A DNA stretch of 52,331 nt from Enterospora canceri. Lineage: Eukaryota > Microsporidia > Enterocytozoonidae. Both the position numbers and the translations under genes were made by a program. This document shows positions 17,427-27,032 of the stretch, piece after piece; the stretch's first letter is position 1; each line of letters begins with the position of its first letter. The stretch spans positions 1-52,331 of the forward strand of contig LWDP01000015.1 of the NCBI GenBank assembly GCA_002087915.1, given 5' to 3'. Under the pieces are notes generated by a model. The model was not told the origin of the DNA, searched no databases, and worked only from the letters and a program-made list of their open reading frames with translations.

Positions 17427-18539
17427 CTAATTTATAAATCCACTCTCGTGGCAAATGACCTCCTTGCACTCGTAAATCGTCTTAATCGTCTTCTTGGCCT
17501 CCTCGTTCTCCACTGCCACGCTCTGGACCTTGTACATCTTCCCATTTTCATCCTTTCTGAATGTCCCCACTCTTCCCACGTCAATCAGTTTCAGGTCTCT
17601 CAGGTCCTTCACTATCTTCTGGGCGTACCTCTCACTGATTCCAAATCTGTTTGAAACCGTCTTAGCCAACCTCGTTACTGAATTGGCCTCGTATGTCTCA
17701 TTGTACAGGAAGTCAATTATTCTCCTGGTAAATGCCTTATTTCTTTCAGCATAACTGTGCATTCCAGTACAAAATAAACAGATGTATTTTATGTTGGCTA
17801 CTCTCGGATCCATGTTGCTGAAGAAGCCAGCACAGACAGTATGAGACCAGCAGAAGCATCTTGTACACTCAATCATATCCCCATCATCCTCATTTACGGT
17901 ACAAGTACAGTTTATCATTGTAGTCTTCTCAGGTACCACCACATTCTCAGCTGGAATCACACGCCTGCTTTCTCCACCCCCTCTCTTCAAGTCTATCACA
18001 CTTATTGCACCACTCTGCACCCTCCTACCATCTCCAATCTTCCACATTTCCTTACACTTTAAGAAGTACTTGTTTATTCCCAATTCATAAGAATAAACTC
18101 TAATTTTTGATTTCAGTCCTCCCAGAATGTTCATCTCCTGTAGTGCCGTACAGAGTTCAGTGTAATTAAAACACGTTCGTGACAAATCAAGCTGCATTAC
18201 AAACTCCAGTGACGCATTCTCAGCCCCACCCTCTTCAATTCTGAAGAATCCCATTTGAATCAGCTGAATTCTCTTAATTCTCGTTTCAATAACCCGTATT
18301 ACTTGAAACAGGAGACTGCTCTCCTTGGTATTAACCAGTTTAATTGTTGAAATAGTCGAGTTGTTCTGCTCCACATCCTCTTCAGCACCATCACCATTCA
18401 ATAAGTCATTTTTAATAAGTGATGTTTCAACTTCTGTCTTTGTATACTCATTCTCACCAAATAAGTTGCTCAGGTAGCACCCAATTGAGAAGAATGTCTC
18501 AACCAATTTGGTCTTAGTCTGCTTTATTATACACGACAT
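17427..18539 (-). CDS. HOP1: Meiotic HORMA-domain protein Hop1
   Basis: Chromosome axis protein that promotes meiotic double-strand breaks and inter-homologue bias. Residues ~5-160 look like a HORMA domain: TKLVETFFSIGCYLSNLFGE at the start matches the helix opening of Hop1/HORMAD, followed by the IETRIKRIQLIQMGFFRIEE core. A PHD-like zinc module follows (C211-T-C213 ... C225-TR-C228-FC-WSHTVC ... C254-LF-C257) and then a winged-helix-like region (NSVTRLAKTVSNRFGISERYAQKIVKDL). HORMA-PHD-winged helix is the order seen in Hop1. The start at 18539 is the first ATG; no C-run lies directly upstream. The C-terminal closure motif was not identified. Confidence 0.78.
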   Translation of the reverse strand: MSCIIKQTKTKLVETFFSIGCYLSNLFGENEYTKTEVETSLIKNDLLNGDGAEEDVEQNNSTISTIKLVNTKESSLLFQVIRVIETRIKRIQLIQMGFFRIEEGGAENASLEFVMQLDLSRTCFNYTELCTALQEMNILGGLKSKIRVYSYELGINKYFLKCKEMWKIGDGRRVQSGAISVIDLKRGGGESRRVIPAENVVVPEKTTMINCTCTVNEDDGDMIECTRCFCWSHTVCAGFFSNMDPRVANIKYICLFCTGMHSYAERNKAFTRRIIDFLYNETYEANSVTRLAKTVSNRFGISERYAQKIVKDLRDLKLIDVGRVGTFRKDENGKMYKVQSVAVENEEAKKTIKTIYECKEVICHESGFIN

Positions 18540-18820
18540 AATGAGGATGCACAATAAGGCTAATTAAAATTGGGTGACTAAATTAAAATGTTGTACTCTC
18601 CTACCACAGTACGAATTGACTGATGAGAACTGCAAGGAGCATCAAACTGCATTTGAATGAAATAGACAGTTTTAGTAGAATATTTTATGGTTTCATTTTT
18701 CTATTTTACGGTTGTGAGAGGGATAGAGTGCTAATCTTGCTGCTAGACAGCAACGATATACCCTATTCCACCTGTTCTTCCTATTTCAGCTACCTCTTCT
18801 CTTTTGTTTATTTTTACCCT

Positions 18821-19405
18821 ATGATTTCATTCGCCTTTGTTACCTCTGGCAAGGCCTACCTAATCAGCCAAACTACGCTTACAAACAGCATAATGCGCAT
18901 TAAAGACAGTAAGGAAGAAGTAGTAGAGGTAAATGGCACTCGTGCATTCATTTCTGGAAACCAAGGAGAGACCTACAGACTCAGAATGGAGCTACAGGAA
19001 GGCGTAGAATACGTCAGACGAGTGTTCAAGAAGGAAATGAATACGCGAAACATCGCCAACCTGTTCAAGAACACCATTTACGACAAAATTAGAACGAGAA
19101 TGCCTTACCAGGTGAGTGGCGTCTTCGTAGGACACGACGAGACTGGGGCAATGAGACTCTTTCACGTGGACAACTACTCCGCCGTGAATGAGACGCACTT
19201 TGTGGCCACGAACTACGGCATCTACTTCCTCTACGGACTGGCTGACGTCTTCCACAAGGCGGAAATGGAGCACGAGGAGGCAATTGAGTTCATAAACCAC
19301 GCACTGAAGGCACTGAAGGAGAGGACTGCAATTGACACCCGGAGCTGGAGACTGGACGTGGTGAAGGAGTCCCTAAAGGTTGAAACACAGTACATTGAAA
19401 TATAG
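18821..19405 (+). CDS. PRE1: 20S proteasome subunit beta-4 (Pre1/PSMB2)
   Basis: Non-catalytic beta-ring subunit of the 20S proteasome. It begins with the mature-type N-terminus (ISFAFVTSGKAYLISQTTLT) without a propeptide or catalytic Thr, as in beta-4. Aligning features from memory of PSMB2 include SG.QGETYRL, NLFKNTIYDKIRTRMPYQVS, VGHDE..AMRLFHVD and the C-terminal HALKALKERTAIDTRSW. Length 194 equals the family norm (~200). Start at 18821 follows ttttaccctATG. The frame is open 198 nt upstream of this ATG, but that part has no proteasome similarity. Confidence 0.88.
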   Translation: MISFAFVTSGKAYLISQTTLTNSIMRIKDSKEEVVEVNGTRAFISGNQGETYRLRMELQEGVEYVRRVFKKEMNTRNIANLFKNTIYDKIRTRMPYQVSGVFVGHDETGAMRLFHVDNYSAVNETHFVATNYGIYFLYGLADVFHKAEMEHEEAIEFINHALKALKERTAIDTRSWRLDVVKESLKVETQYIEI

Positions 19406-19451
19406 GCGACTAGGAAGTTATTACAGTAAACAAGGCTAATTACAGTATTCT

Positions 19452-20381
19452 TTAAATCTTACCCTTTTTCACGCGAGTGAACATGTTGAGTCCGAATCCA
19501 ACGAACCACAACGCAACCAGAACAATCAGCCACTTCGTGTACTCCTCTGGGTACTCCATCTCGTTCTCCGTATACTCCACCGTGTTTATCCACATCTCAT
19601 TCAGGTAGTCCTTCTGGTTTGCCAGAATTGCAGCAAGACACATTCCGTAGAATGCGCCTATGAATCCAAAGAGGGCGGCCACTGCCGCATCCACCAGAAA
19701 TGAGACGAAATAGAAGAGAACAAATGAGACCAGAATTGTGAGCCCCAGAATCAGGTAGGCCCCTGCTTCCTGGTCACTAAAATGCATAACATATAATGCC
19801 CTTGCCCCTGCTGCCACCAGAAGAAGGAGAACCAGTGGAACCAGTGACTCAACTAGCCACATTGCGACCATAGAGACGGCCACGTAGCCCAGGAAGATGA
19901 ACAGCTCCCTCCTTCCGCCCTCTTCCTCCTTCTTCTCCGCCTTCTTCTTCTTCTTCTTCTTCATCTTCTGCCTGACGGCGTCGCTTATTCTCTCGTTTCC
20001 CTTAAAAATGCCCTCTTCCCCCAAAACTGACTGAATTGTCTTCACGTAGAACTGCCCTGGATCGTACGCCTCCTTGAAGTCGCCTCCTCTCACGCCATTT
20101 GCCTTCTCGTCCACGAATGCTGCTATTGACGAATGGAGGTTGTAGAGCACCAGTCCCATTATTATGGCTGCATTCACCCTCTTGAACCGTAGTCCAATAC
20201 AAAACAGGTTCAGTAGAAATGCGACTGATAGAACCAGACAGCCTATGCTGAATACTCTCTCTGCCTCGGTTGATACGCCCTCGTAGGCTGCCTGCCAGCA
20301 GCCAAAGAGCAGCCCTGTCTCTTTGACGGTGTGTTCTGTGAACTTCTCCAGTGACTGAATCAGGTTGTGCTTGATTGACAT
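19452..20381 (-). CDS. Polytopic membrane protein with poly-lysine loop, unrecognised
   Basis: A 309-residue protein with about six hydrophobic segments: two near residues 42-88, then after a hydrophilic loop four more between ~158 and 260 and a final one near 283-300. The loop contains a very basic run (MKKKKKKKAEKKEEEGGRR, about 140-158) encoded by a cttctt repeat. Start at 20381 follows ctctcctttATG. The tail ends TRVKKGKI. Possibly an ER or plasma-membrane protein; family unknown. Confidence 0.7.
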   Translation of the reverse strand: MSIKHNLIQSLEKFTEHTVKETGLLFGCWQAAYEGVSTEAERVFSIGCLVLSVAFLLNLFCIGLRFKRVNAAIIMGLVLYNLHSSIAAFVDEKANGVRGGDFKEAYDPGQFYVKTIQSVLGEEGIFKGNERISDAVRQKMKKKKKKKAEKKEEEGGRRELFIFLGYVAVSMVAMWLVESLVPLVLLLLVAAGARALYVMHFSDQEAGAYLILGLTILVSFVLFYFVSFLVDAAVAALFGFIGAFYGMCLAAILANQKDYLNEMWINTVEYTENEMEYPEEYTKWLIVLVALWFVGFGLNMFTRVKKGKI

Positions 20382-20570
20382 AAAGGAGAGAAGAAGTCAC
20401 TGTCTTAATTAATCAAAAGAAAGGGGTGTAACTGTATATTGTAATAAAAGAAGTTAATCGTAGTAGATAGGGGCTAGTTTATTTTATACTAATTTAATCC
20501 AACCTACTATTTTATACTATATAAATTCAGCCTACTATTTTATACTAACTCAACTTACTAACCCAACTTA
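20382..20570. repeat. A+T-rich spacer with repeated cctactattttatacta words
   Basis: Between the polytopic protein start and the SWI3 stop. The word cctactattttatacta occurs twice, with a third partial copy (agtttattttatacta), spaced by about 10-12 nt. No gene seen. Confidence 0.6.
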
Positions 20571-21815
20571 TCAGTTCAACCTTGCTATCTCATCCATCAG
20601 GTTGCTACGTTTCTCAACCAATTCACCTCGAACTGCCTCTACCTCCCCGTACATCTCCTCAATCGCATCCATCTTCAACTCGATCTTCTTTATCCACGCA
20701 TCCAACTTCACCTCCTGCAACCTGCCTATCTTCCTCCTCTTCAGCTCCACCCTCCTCTTTGCCTCTTCCACTGCCACCGCAATCAGGTGCTCAGCACACT
20801 CTGCCTCCCTCTCCTTCTTCTGCATCACCCGTAGAAACTCACCAGCAACTGCTGCACTGATTGCCCCATCCAACATGCTGAAGAAGGCAACCAGGGCAGT
20901 CGTCTGGTTCTCGAACTTGCTGAATGGAAGTGTCTCGTACTCCTCAATTCGCTCCAGAATGCCCTGGTTGATGAAGTGGAAGATGCACATCTCCTTGCTC
21001 TTCCTTCTTCCACTTCCACTCCTCTCATTCACCATCTCAGCCACGCTCTCCCAGCTGTCCCTGTGCTCCTCAATTCCCCTAAGCAGCCAGTACTCCTCCT
21101 TCTTGTCCCAGAGGGCAGCAGCCAGCTCACCAGTGATTCGGTGGTGCCTCGCATCCTCGCCCCTGCATTCTTCACAGCTGAATTCAAATCCACTTGTGAA
21201 GTATTCAGCCTGTTTATTGCATTCACCACATTTAGCACCAATAAATGAAGTAGGGTCAGTGTACTTCTCAGTCAGATAAGTGTATTCAGTGGTGTTAATA
21301 ATATTACTGTTGTTGTTATGGTTGTTACTGTAGTTGTTATTGTTGTTACTACTGTTACCATTACTACTGTTGTTACTACTACCATTAGTTTCAATAGTGA
21401 AGAGCTGTTCAGTTATGCCTGAATATGTCGTATTAATCAGCCTTAGTTCCTCACACACATTGAATACACCCAGAATACTGTCAAATAACCCAATTTCGTA
21501 TTCTACAGCAAATAGACCGTATACTTCTCCAACTCCAATATTCCTCCTCTTATTCTGGTAGAAATCAACTATTCTGTTTCTTACTGTGATATCAACCCCT
21601 CTTTCGTGCTCACTCAGTGAGTCCCTCTTGAACCACTCTGGTACTGCGCCTATGAAGATGGCATCACCCGTCTCAGAAGGCGGACTGGTCGATTCATGGG
21701 CCACCCGCACTGGTGCCCGTGCAACACTCCTGGAACTGCCTATGATCGGCTCCAGTTCCACTCTCTCTGCCCTTGGATAGATATTCGTCATTTCAGATTT
21801 CACTTTCATTTTCAT
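20571..21815 (-). CDS. SWI3: SWI/SNF-RSC core subunit Swi3/Rsc8
   Basis: Scaffold subunit of a SWI/SNF-type chromatin remodeller. Domains in order: SWIRM (about 55-140; VPEWFKRDSLSEHERG...VRNRIVDFYQNK), a low-complexity Asn/Ser run (about 148-172, encoded by gtt/att trinucleotide repeats), a ZZ-like zinc module (C196-GE-C199 ... C214-EE-C217), a SANT domain (about 236-290; WDKKEEYWLLRGIEEHRDSWESVAE) and a C-terminal coiled coil (about 340-414). Start at 21815 is the first ATG, 14 nt after a CCC. At 414 residues it is shorter than yeast Rsc8 (~560) but has all core domains. Confidence 0.88.
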   Translation of the reverse strand: MKMKVKSEMTNIYPRAERVELEPIIGSSRSVARAPVRVAHESTSPPSETGDAIFIGAVPEWFKRDSLSEHERGVDITVRNRIVDFYQNKRRNIGVGEVYGLFAVEYEIGLFDSILGVFNVCEELRLINTTYSGITEQLFTIETNGSSNNSSNGNSSNNNNNYSNNHNNNSNIINTTEYTYLTEKYTDPTSFIGAKCGECNKQAEYFTSGFEFSCEECRGEDARHHRITGELAAALWDKKEEYWLLRGIEEHRDSWESVAEMVNERSGSGRRKSKEMCIFHFINQGILERIEEYETLPFSKFENQTTALVAFFSMLDGAISAAVAGEFLRVMQKKEREAECAEHLIAVAVEEAKRRVELKRRKIGRLQEVKLDAWIKKIELKMDAIEEMYGEVEAVRGELVEKRSNLMDEIARLN

Positions 21816-21842
21816 CGCAGTTCTGGGTGAAAAATAATTCAA

Positions 21843-22080
21843 CTGAAAAGTGCCTACATTATTTACCTTTGTTATTTACCTTTGTTATTTGCCTATATTA
21901 TTTGCCTATTATTACAACCTACTACTACTACAACCTACTATTACACCTATTACCCTACTGAATTATTTATTTACCCAAACAAACACGATCACCAAACATT
22001 TCCAGTATACCCAATCAGACCTGAAATGCTGTAGTACAGTTTATCGTACTCCAATCATTACCTAACAAATAATCAATTTA
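21843..22080. repeat. Low-complexity spacer with tattattt/gcctatt repeats
   Basis: Intergenic region between SWI3 and GFA1 with repeats of ttatttacctttg and ttatttgcctata, then a cctactactac run. No ORF of interest. It is the shared upstream region of two divergent genes. Confidence 0.55.
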
Positions 22081-22091
22081 ATCTACCCATA

Positions 22092-24037
22092 ATGTGTGGA
22101 ATATTCGGAATCATCACGAGCAACAGCCCAGGGGAAGTGATCCACCAGGGTCTCGGCGTCATGCAGAGTCTCGGATACAGGGGATACGAGTCATCCGGAA
22201 TTCTGGTCTTCAACGAAACCAGATCATTTTTGCACCGTGAATTGGCACTGATCAAGGAGGAATCAGTTCCAACTGATGGAATGGAAGAGTGGCTGGAAGA
22301 GGAGCGAGGGAAGACGACTCTTCTGCTCCACACCCGCTGGATGACCCACGGGAAGAAGGAGATCGTAAACAGCCACCCTCATCGCAGTGGAACCGTCTAC
22401 GTCGTCCACAACGGAAACGTGGACAACTTCGAGGCGCTGAAGGAGGAGCTCAGCCCAGGACACTCCTTCGCCAGTGCCACTGACACCGAGGTGATTCTCG
22501 CCTTGGCCAATTTGCTCCTGAAAGAGGGAGTGGAATGGGGCTGTCTCGGATCGAGGCTGATTGGCCGCCTTCAGGGCGAATACGCCTTTGTTCTGGCTGA
22601 CACCGATAGAACGAATGGGATGGTTGTGGTCAGAAATGGACTGGGAGTGGCAATGGCATTTTCAGACGACATCGTCGTAGAGGAAAACAGAATCAGGGCC
22701 AGCACAATTCAGGTCTGCAGTGACGCATCGAACATCTTCGACAAGGAGTATCCGGCAGTGAACAGGCTATTTCAGCTCGAAGACGGTGAAATTGTGACAG
22801 TTGAAAATGGGGTAGCAACTGTGACCAGAGTTGGAGACGAGGCAGTTGGTGACGTATTGGAGAGAATTGGGCTGGAAACGAATCTGCCTGACAGAAAGGC
22901 AGTTTACGGCAAATACAGTCACATGATGGAGAAGGAGATCAACGACCAGGCTGAATTGGTGAAAATGGCAACAGAAGGGCGAATTGATGAAAGAGGGGAA
23001 GTGGTTCTGGAGAACTCGAATTTGGGTGAGAAAAACAGGGCTACAAAACGAGGGGGAGTCAGGTACCTGAATGAGGACGAGTTGAGGGCGGTGATGGAGA
23101 AGTGCACCAGAATGCGTCTCGTTGCCTGTGGTACGTCGTATCACGCCTGTCTCGCAGTAGAGCGGACCCTGAACAGCCTTCTGAAGAAGGACATTTCAGT
23201 CGCAGTTGCAACTGATCAGACTGATTCTGGGGCAGTGATCAACAAGGATGACGTGGTGGTGCTGGTGAGCCAGTCTGGCGAGACACTCGACGTGATTGAG
23301 ATCATGAACAAGGCGAGGGAGGCAGGGGCGACAGTGGTGGCATTCACAAACTCACCAGGCAGCATGATTGCAACTGGATCCAACTACAACATCGATCTGC
23401 GGGCTGGAAGAGAGGAGGCAGTGGCATCGACCAAGGCGTACACGGTGCAGGTGTTGACGATGACACTCTTTGGAATCCAGTTTGGGGGGAGTCAGGGAGA
23501 AAGAGGGCCATTCTGGATGAGTTGCTTGTTTTGCCTGAAAAAATAAGAGAGACCCTGGGATTGAACTGCTCTGAGATCGTGAACGGGCTCGATGGGGCCA
23601 CGAACCTGCTTGTGGTTGGAAGAGGGTACAACAGGGCGACTGCCCTTGAGACGGCACTGAAAATATCGGAAATCAACTACATCCACGCCAAGGGCGTGAT
23701 GGCAGGGGAGTTGAAGCACGGGACACTTGCACTGGTTGAGGAGGAGACGAAGATGCTCTTTGTTGGCGTAGGAGACGAAGATGACACGAGCAACAAGGCG
23801 GCTCTCAACCAGATCATATCGCATAATGGAACACCGATTGTGATTGGGACAGCTGCCCTGACAGACTGGGCCAGTGGCCACGGTCTGAGGACGGTGACTA
23901 TCCCTGAGACTGTTCCTGAGTTACAGAACATCCTGAATATCATTCCTATGCAAATTGCAGCCTATCGAATAGCAGTCAATATTGGCATAAATCCAGATAA
24001 GCCAAGGAATCTGGCTAAGTCAGTTACAGTGAAATAA
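22092..24037 (+). CDS. GFA1: Glutamine:fructose-6-phosphate aminotransferase (GFAT), with one frameshift
   Basis: Makes glucosamine-6-phosphate from fructose-6-phosphate and glutamine, the first committed step to UDP-GlcNAc and hence chitin of the spore wall and GPI anchors. The N-terminal glutaminase domain begins MCGIFGI with nucleophile Cys2. SIS domain 1 shows ACGTSYHA, SQSGETLD and STKAYT; SIS domain 2 shows VVGRGYNRATALETALK, EL.HGTLAL; the C-terminus is PRNLAKSVTVK, a near-invariant GFAT ending. The frame breaks at a six-G run (23484-23489): upstream reading stops at 23546, while the downstream part continues in another frame to 24037. One more G would join them, giving about 648 residues, the normal length. 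Likely a homopolymer sequencing error. Confidence 0.93.
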
Positions 24038-24058
24038 ATGTGTGCTAACAGTAGTAAT

Positions 24059-24163
24059 AGGGGTAGTTAGGGTGGTAAGAATAATCATAACTACCCCTAC
24101 TAAATACGCAACTAATATGGTCATTCTTACTACCATAACTACCCCTATTAAATATGTAACTAA
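24059..24163. repeat. Inverted and direct repeat cluster between GFA1 and PWP1
   Basis: 24059-24082 (aggggtagttagggtggtaa...) is nearly the reverse complement of 24123-24146 (22 of 24 positions), with a 40-nt spacer. A 30-nt direct repeat also occurs: 24086-24115 and 24134-24163 differ at three pyrimidine positions. It could form a hairpin in the GFA1 3' region. Related words occur at 34287 and 52205. Confidence 0.8.
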
Positions 24164-24186
24164 CTACCCTACTAAATACCACCCCA

Positions 24187-25146
24187 ATGATTAGTTCAAT
24201 GGGTTTCCTATCTAAACAAACCGTAGTGACCTACAACGAGTTCAAGGTGCTGAATGAGTTCAACAGGGCAAAGTACACGGTACCAGGGGCAGAGTACAGG
24301 GAGCCAGGGGATGAGGTGGAATTGGAGGAGCCAGTTGGTGAAGATGAGACCAGGATATTTGCAACAGTGAACAGGGACGACTTCTCCTGTTTGGCCCATT
24401 TTGCCAGCAATGGCGAGGCAGTCTACTGCAACCACGATCTGTTTGTGCCAAATACGGTGATAAACGGGTGTAGAATCGAAGTAGGAGGAAGAGAGGCAGT
24501 GGCATTGGGCACGTTTGACGAGGGTGTCTTGGTCTACGATCCACTGGTGGAATTCTCACCGTATCCAATTGCGGTGCTATCAGGTCACAGGGAAACAGTC
24601 TCATTCGTCTGCAGCGATGGGGAACTGCTCTATTCGGCAGCAGGAAGAGAGATCATTCGATGGGATTTGGGGAGGATGGAGGCAGGTGACCGATTTGATA
24701 CCGGAATTGACGTAGAGAGGGTGGTGGCAGATGGAAGAATGCTCTACTACTCAGAGGGAGACACTGTCATTGCATACGATACGAGTTCACCAGGTGATTA
24801 CGTCACAATCAACTCGATTGGATCAGTTGAATCATTTTGTATCAGTGGCCGTAATCTGTTTGTAGGAAACTCAGAAGGAGGCGTAGAGTGCTTTGATTTG
24901 AGGGAGACCAGGCAGAAGAGGACGATGGTGGTTGGAGACGGGGCAGTTCGTGCGATTCAGAGGCGAGGAGGCGATGACGAGGCTGTTTCGGTCGTGGTTG
25001 GGAGGAGTCTGAAGACTCTCAGGGAACTTGCTGTGGTGGGGGAGTTTGGGCTGAGTGGCCTGGGATGCGCCTTGATCGACGATGGGGCGACTCTTTTTGT
25101 TGGAACCGAAGATGACAAAATTGACGTATTCACCCTGAAAGAGTGA
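24187..25146 (+). CDS. PWP1: WD40 protein Pwp1, rRNA processing factor
   Basis: Probable nucleolar factor for 60S subunit biogenesis and rDNA chromatin. The diagnostic segment is EAVALGTFDEGVLVYDPL, matching the Pwp1 signature 'AVGT.DP.IE.WDLD', followed by a GHRETVSFV repeat and further degenerate WD-like blades (REIIRWDL, VIAYD, GVECFDLRETRQ, DKIDVFTL). At 319 residues it is much shorter than yeast Pwp1 (~575), missing insertions and tail. Start at 24187 follows taccaccccaATG. The WD fold is certain; the Pwp1 assignment is good but not proven. Confidence 0.72.
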   Translation: MISSMGFLSKQTVVTYNEFKVLNEFNRAKYTVPGAEYREPGDEVELEEPVGEDETRIFATVNRDDFSCLAHFASNGEAVYCNHDLFVPNTVINGCRIEVGGREAVALGTFDEGVLVYDPLVEFSPYPIAVLSGHRETVSFVCSDGELLYSAAGREIIRWDLGRMEAGDRFDTGIDVERVVADGRMLYYSEGDTVIAYDTSSPGDYVTINSIGSVESFCISGRNLFVGNSEGGVECFDLRETRQKRTMVVGDGAVRAIQRRGGDDEAVSVVVGRSLKTLRELAVVGEFGLSGLGCALIDDGATLFVGTEDDKIDVFTLKE

Positions 25147-25189
25147 GAATCTGCTACTCCTTGCATTTTGATTTGAAGCCCCTTTGAAA

Positions 25190-25792
25190 ATGGTGAAGAA
25201 AGTGACGAAGCAGAAAAGTGTGGCACTGAAAATAGGCAGGTCAAATGCAGTTGTAGGCGCATTCAAGGCGCTCTTTAGGGCAATCTGCATCGAATACCTC
25301 GATCCAGTGCAGGTGACCTGTTCGTATGGAACTGGTATCGTGATGTACGTGATTCTAGTTGTGGTGGCATATCCAGTCAGGCTGCTAGGCGTAATGATAA
25401 ACATCCTGTTCAACAGAAAGGGAAAAGAGCCATTCTTCCTCCCAAAAGAGACCCTGATATCCCATGGAATTTGTGTGGCCGCATACACCATTACGCTTAT
25501 TGTAAGCATGTTCATGTTTGGAACATACTTCAAGTCGAAGAAGTACGACTACTTCTTATCACTGCTGGTCTCATCGTGTGTCTACGTCCCACTCATCAGT
25601 CTGGTTCAGTTTCACAAGGCAATACGAGTCCTGGCATCCATGTTGGTCTCATTCATCATGCAATACTACATTGGACAGTCTCTCCAGCACTACATCTACA
25701 CGCCTAAGGACGACAAGGAGCGACAGCTGACGTTTCTGCTTGTATTGGCCATCTCGTTCCTGTTGGCCGTGATGCTCGTTGCCATTGTCTGA
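25190..25792 (+). CDS. Polytopic membrane protein, first of a related pair
   Basis: A 200-residue basic protein starting MVKKVTKQKS with about five membrane segments (roughly 48-68, 92-112, 122-140, 142-160 and 178-198). Start at 25190 follows agcccctttgaaaATG. Its C-terminal half (PLISLVQFHKAIRVL...YYIGQSL) resembles that of the next gene (PLIALLRFIPYVKEA...YYCTESL), so the two probably arose by tandem duplication. The topology recalls Yip1-family proteins, but no signature was found. Confidence 0.7.
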   Translation: MVKKVTKQKSVALKIGRSNAVVGAFKALFRAICIEYLDPVQVTCSYGTGIVMYVILVVVAYPVRLLGVMINILFNRKGKEPFFLPKETLISHGICVAAYTITLIVSMFMFGTYFKSKKYDYFLSLLVSSCVYVPLISLVQFHKAIRVLASMLVSFIMQYYIGQSLQHYIYTPKDDKERQLTFLLVLAISFLLAVMLVAIV

Positions 25793-25869
25793 TGATTCAA
25801 TAAATCGTAGTCTTATTTCAGTGCATAAACCATCATATTTTTCAACAAACAAATTCCCAATAAACAAAC

Positions 25870-26454
25870 ATGGTAAAACAGGCATCACGGACAGAAGTAG
25901 CAAGAACCAACCCAAGGGCCGTGGAGTCGAGAAACGGCCTATTTCGGTCGTATATGCGCATATGGGGGTCAGCCCTGACAATCAGGCCTCTTTCGGAGCA
26001 GAATGTCGATAACCCGCTAGCGTGTCTGATTCTGTTTGTTCTTACGCTTGGGATCCTCCAGGGACTGGCTCTCTGGTGCTCCATGCTTGGATTCGATGGA
26101 AGTGGCCTTGGTTTGGGAGAGACCTTTGCCAAGTTTGGGGTGATGTACCTCATTTTCCTTACGGCTGCCTTTGGTTTCAGTCTGATTTTCACAGCTTGGA
26201 TTGGAAAGGGCTTCAAGTCGTTTACGGTGCTCGTATTCGTCTCAACCTGTGCCTGGGCCCCACTAATCGCCCTTCTTCGATTCATTCCATACGTTAAGGA
26301 GGCCATGACACTTGGTGCCTTCTTCATAATGGGCTACTACTGCACGGAGTCACTTGGAACAGAATACAGGCCAGCTGATCAGAGGGAATCAGTGATTCAA
26401 AGTGCCATTGGCTTCATAGGCGTATTGGTGCTATATGCAATACTGATTGTCTGA
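25870..26454 (+). CDS. Polytopic membrane protein, second of a related pair
   Basis: A 194-residue protein with MVK start, a hydrophilic head of about 45 residues and about five membrane segments, ending in a hydrophobic helix at the extreme C-terminus (VLVLYAILIV), as does its upstream neighbour (AVMLVAIV). Shared PLI.L..F and FIM.YY...SL patterns support common descent. Start at 25870; a CCC lies about 15 nt upstream. Function unknown. Confidence 0.7.
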   Translation: MVKQASRTEVARTNPRAVESRNGLFRSYMRIWGSALTIRPLSEQNVDNPLACLILFVLTLGILQGLALWCSMLGFDGSGLGLGETFAKFGVMYLIFLTAAFGFSLIFTAWIGKGFKSFTVLVFVSTCAWAPLIALLRFIPYVKEAMTLGAFFIMGYYCTESLGTEYRPADQRESVIQSAIGFIGVLVLYAILIV

Positions 26455-26477
26455 TATAACAGTAAACATCACAGAAA

Positions 26478-27005
26478 TTAGGTGATTTTGATTCTTGAAA
26501 ATATGCTCCTATTGATATCACAGAATATCGTATTGATTCCAAGGTGAATCAGAATACTAAGAATTGTGTTGAGTACGGTGACTGTATTGGTGCATGATTC
26601 CATATTCTGGGCTACTAGAAATGATGCTAGGGATGCACTGGTGAAAATGGCTGTTTGGGGTGGAACCAAAATGAATTCACTGGGCAACTTGGCCATTGGG
26701 TAGAATGAGAATGACAGAAGGGTGGCTACGAATAAATTGGTTGAATTCTGCTTTCTGGGCGCATATGCTGCTTTCATGAACAGGCTGTAGGCTACAAATG
26801 CAGTTCCAAGCACCAGGTAGTTGATTCCTTGTGCCTTCCAATTATTATGGTAATTTGCATCAAATAACAGAGATGTGAGTTGCTGGACTGCTACGTAGTG
26901 GAGAAGGACGAATGCGACTAGTTGAGGAGTAGAATACCTGTTCGTACTCCCCTGTTTCAATCTGTTGAGCTGCATGGCGTCAGAGTACCATTTTAGTATT
27001 CTCAT
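26478..27005 (-). CDS. Polytopic membrane protein, unrecognised
   Basis: A 175-residue protein with about four hydrophobic segments (roughly 28-48, 62-80, 92-108 and 148-165). Start at 27005 is preceded by gagccccagaaaATG, and it is divergent from the gene at 27033 with 27 nt between the starts. No family recognised. Confidence 0.65.
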   Translation of the reverse strand: MRILKWYSDAMQLNRLKQGSTNRYSTPQLVAFVLLHYVAVQQLTSLLFDANYHNNWKAQGINYLVLGTAFVAYSLFMKAAYAPRKQNSTNLFVATLLSFSFYPMAKLPSEFILVPPQTAIFTSASLASFLVAQNMESCTNTVTVLNTILSILIHLGINTIFCDINRSIFSRIKIT

Positions 27006-27032
27006 TTTCTGGGGCTCTTTTTACCCTACAAA

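Noticed and set aside
20602..21279. 225-codon Ser/Leu-rich plus-strand ORF
   Set aside because: Antisense to SWI3, whose SANT and coiled-coil regions are unambiguous.
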